From contig NW_003135106.1 of assembly GCF_000003605.2 (NCBI RefSeq), positions 1 through 20,135 of the forward strand: 20,135 bases of DNA, given 5' to 3'. The position numbers were made by a program, and so were the translations under genes. This DNA comes from Saccoglossus kowalevskii (lineage: Eukaryota > Hemichordata > Enteropneusta > Harrimaniidae). The notes beneath the pieces were generated by a model. The model searched no databases, was not told the DNA's origin, and worked only from the letters and a program-made list of their open reading frames with translations. Shown here in pieces: positions 20,001 through 20,135 of the stretch (the stretch's first letter is position 1; every line of letters begins with the position of its first letter).

Positions 20001-20135
20001 CCCTCTAATTCAATATCTCTCACACTACATTGTGTACAGTGACAGGGGGCCCTCTGCCTCCTCATATCCATCACAATACATTGTGTACAGTGACAGGGTG
20101 CCCTCTCCTTCAACATATCAATCACCATACTTTGT
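20001..20135. repeat. Degenerating satellite units at the right edge
   Basis: The last three units lose consensus progressively. They read ctaattcaatatctctcacac at about 20006, then gggggccctctgcctcctcat at about 20044, then ccctctccttcaacatatcaatcacc to the end. In tandem arrays, divergence typically rises toward the boundary because terminal units escape unequal exchange. This suggests the array ends soon after the window. A third internal pocket of diverged units is the alternative. Confidence 0.7.

Larger units (their letters stand above)
12560..20135. repeat. Satellite array, right arm (same family, same orientation)
   Basis: This is the same 49/51-bp family as the left arm, in the same orientation. 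It resumes inside the unit that the 12237-12559 island interrupts. It carries the same rare-variant blocks: the doubled gtgaca with gtcaaaatcc near 12680 and 13085, gagtg...tatgtc near 13690, 14187 and 15430, and ctataag with gttacag near 15790-15835. From about 16.4 kb onward, units with 15-bp truncations and single-base indels become more frequent, and the last ~135 bases are visibly degenerate. No gene is present anywhere in this arm. The sequence continues as repeat to the last base, so the array end is not captured. Confidence 0.98.

Noticed and set aside
1-20135. CRISPR array
   Set aside because: The repeats are contiguous: the whole 49/51 bp is conserved and there are no unique spacers or cas genes.
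1-20135. Centromeric function with a CENP-B box
   Set aside because: The unit has no CpG and nothing like the TTCG...CGGG core of the CENP-B box. Centromeric location cannot be judged from the sequence alone.

Overview
This 20,135-base window is almost entirely a tandem-repeat (satellite/minisatellite) array. It contains no gene I can support. The repeat unit is about 50 bp and comes in two length classes: a 49-bp 'A' unit (example 2292-2340) and a 51-bp 'B' unit (example 2341-2391). They often alternate as a 100-bp A-B dimer. Dividing the array length by the mean unit gives roughly 395-400 units. The many short reading frames are translations of the repeat (recurring MCTVTGCPLS and IVYSDRVPSKS) and are not treated as genes. 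A homogeneous array of this size, with nested higher-order duplications and an inserted element with short inverted repeats at its ends, points to a eukaryotic nuclear genome. A vertebrate such as a fish is plausible, but nothing in the sequence fixes the taxon.

Layout: positions 1-12236 are the left arm of the array, with pockets of diverged old units at 2592-2812 and 11351-11489. Positions 12237-12559 are a 323-bp CpG-rich island unrelated to the satellite. It is bounded by 12-13 bp inverted repeats and sits cleanly inside one satellite unit with an AT dinucleotide on both sides, so I read it as a small non-autonomous transposon (MITE-like). Positions 12560-20135 are the right arm. Units decay again from about 20001 to the window end, which suggests that the array edge is close.

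Rare variants (a doubled gtgaca, gtcaaaatcc, gtgtaaag, gagtg...tatgtc, gcccgct, ctataag, gttacag, a triple cacat run, and 15-bp-truncated units) recur in the same order at distant places. They show that the array grew by repeated duplication of 0.2-1 kb blocks as well as by single-unit turnover. One such block, 2818-3805, is the uninterrupted counterpart of the segment that carries the island. The offset between the two rises by exactly 333 bases across the island: 323 for the element, 2 for the AT, and 8 for single-base indels. Several stretches (about 4826-4890, 11985-12236, 16585-16710, 17420-17725, 19700-19810) are dense in single-base insertions, mostly in homopolymers, and look like unpolished long-read consensus.

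No tRNA, rRNA, CRISPR array, bacterial promoter or operon, or conserved protein domain was seen.
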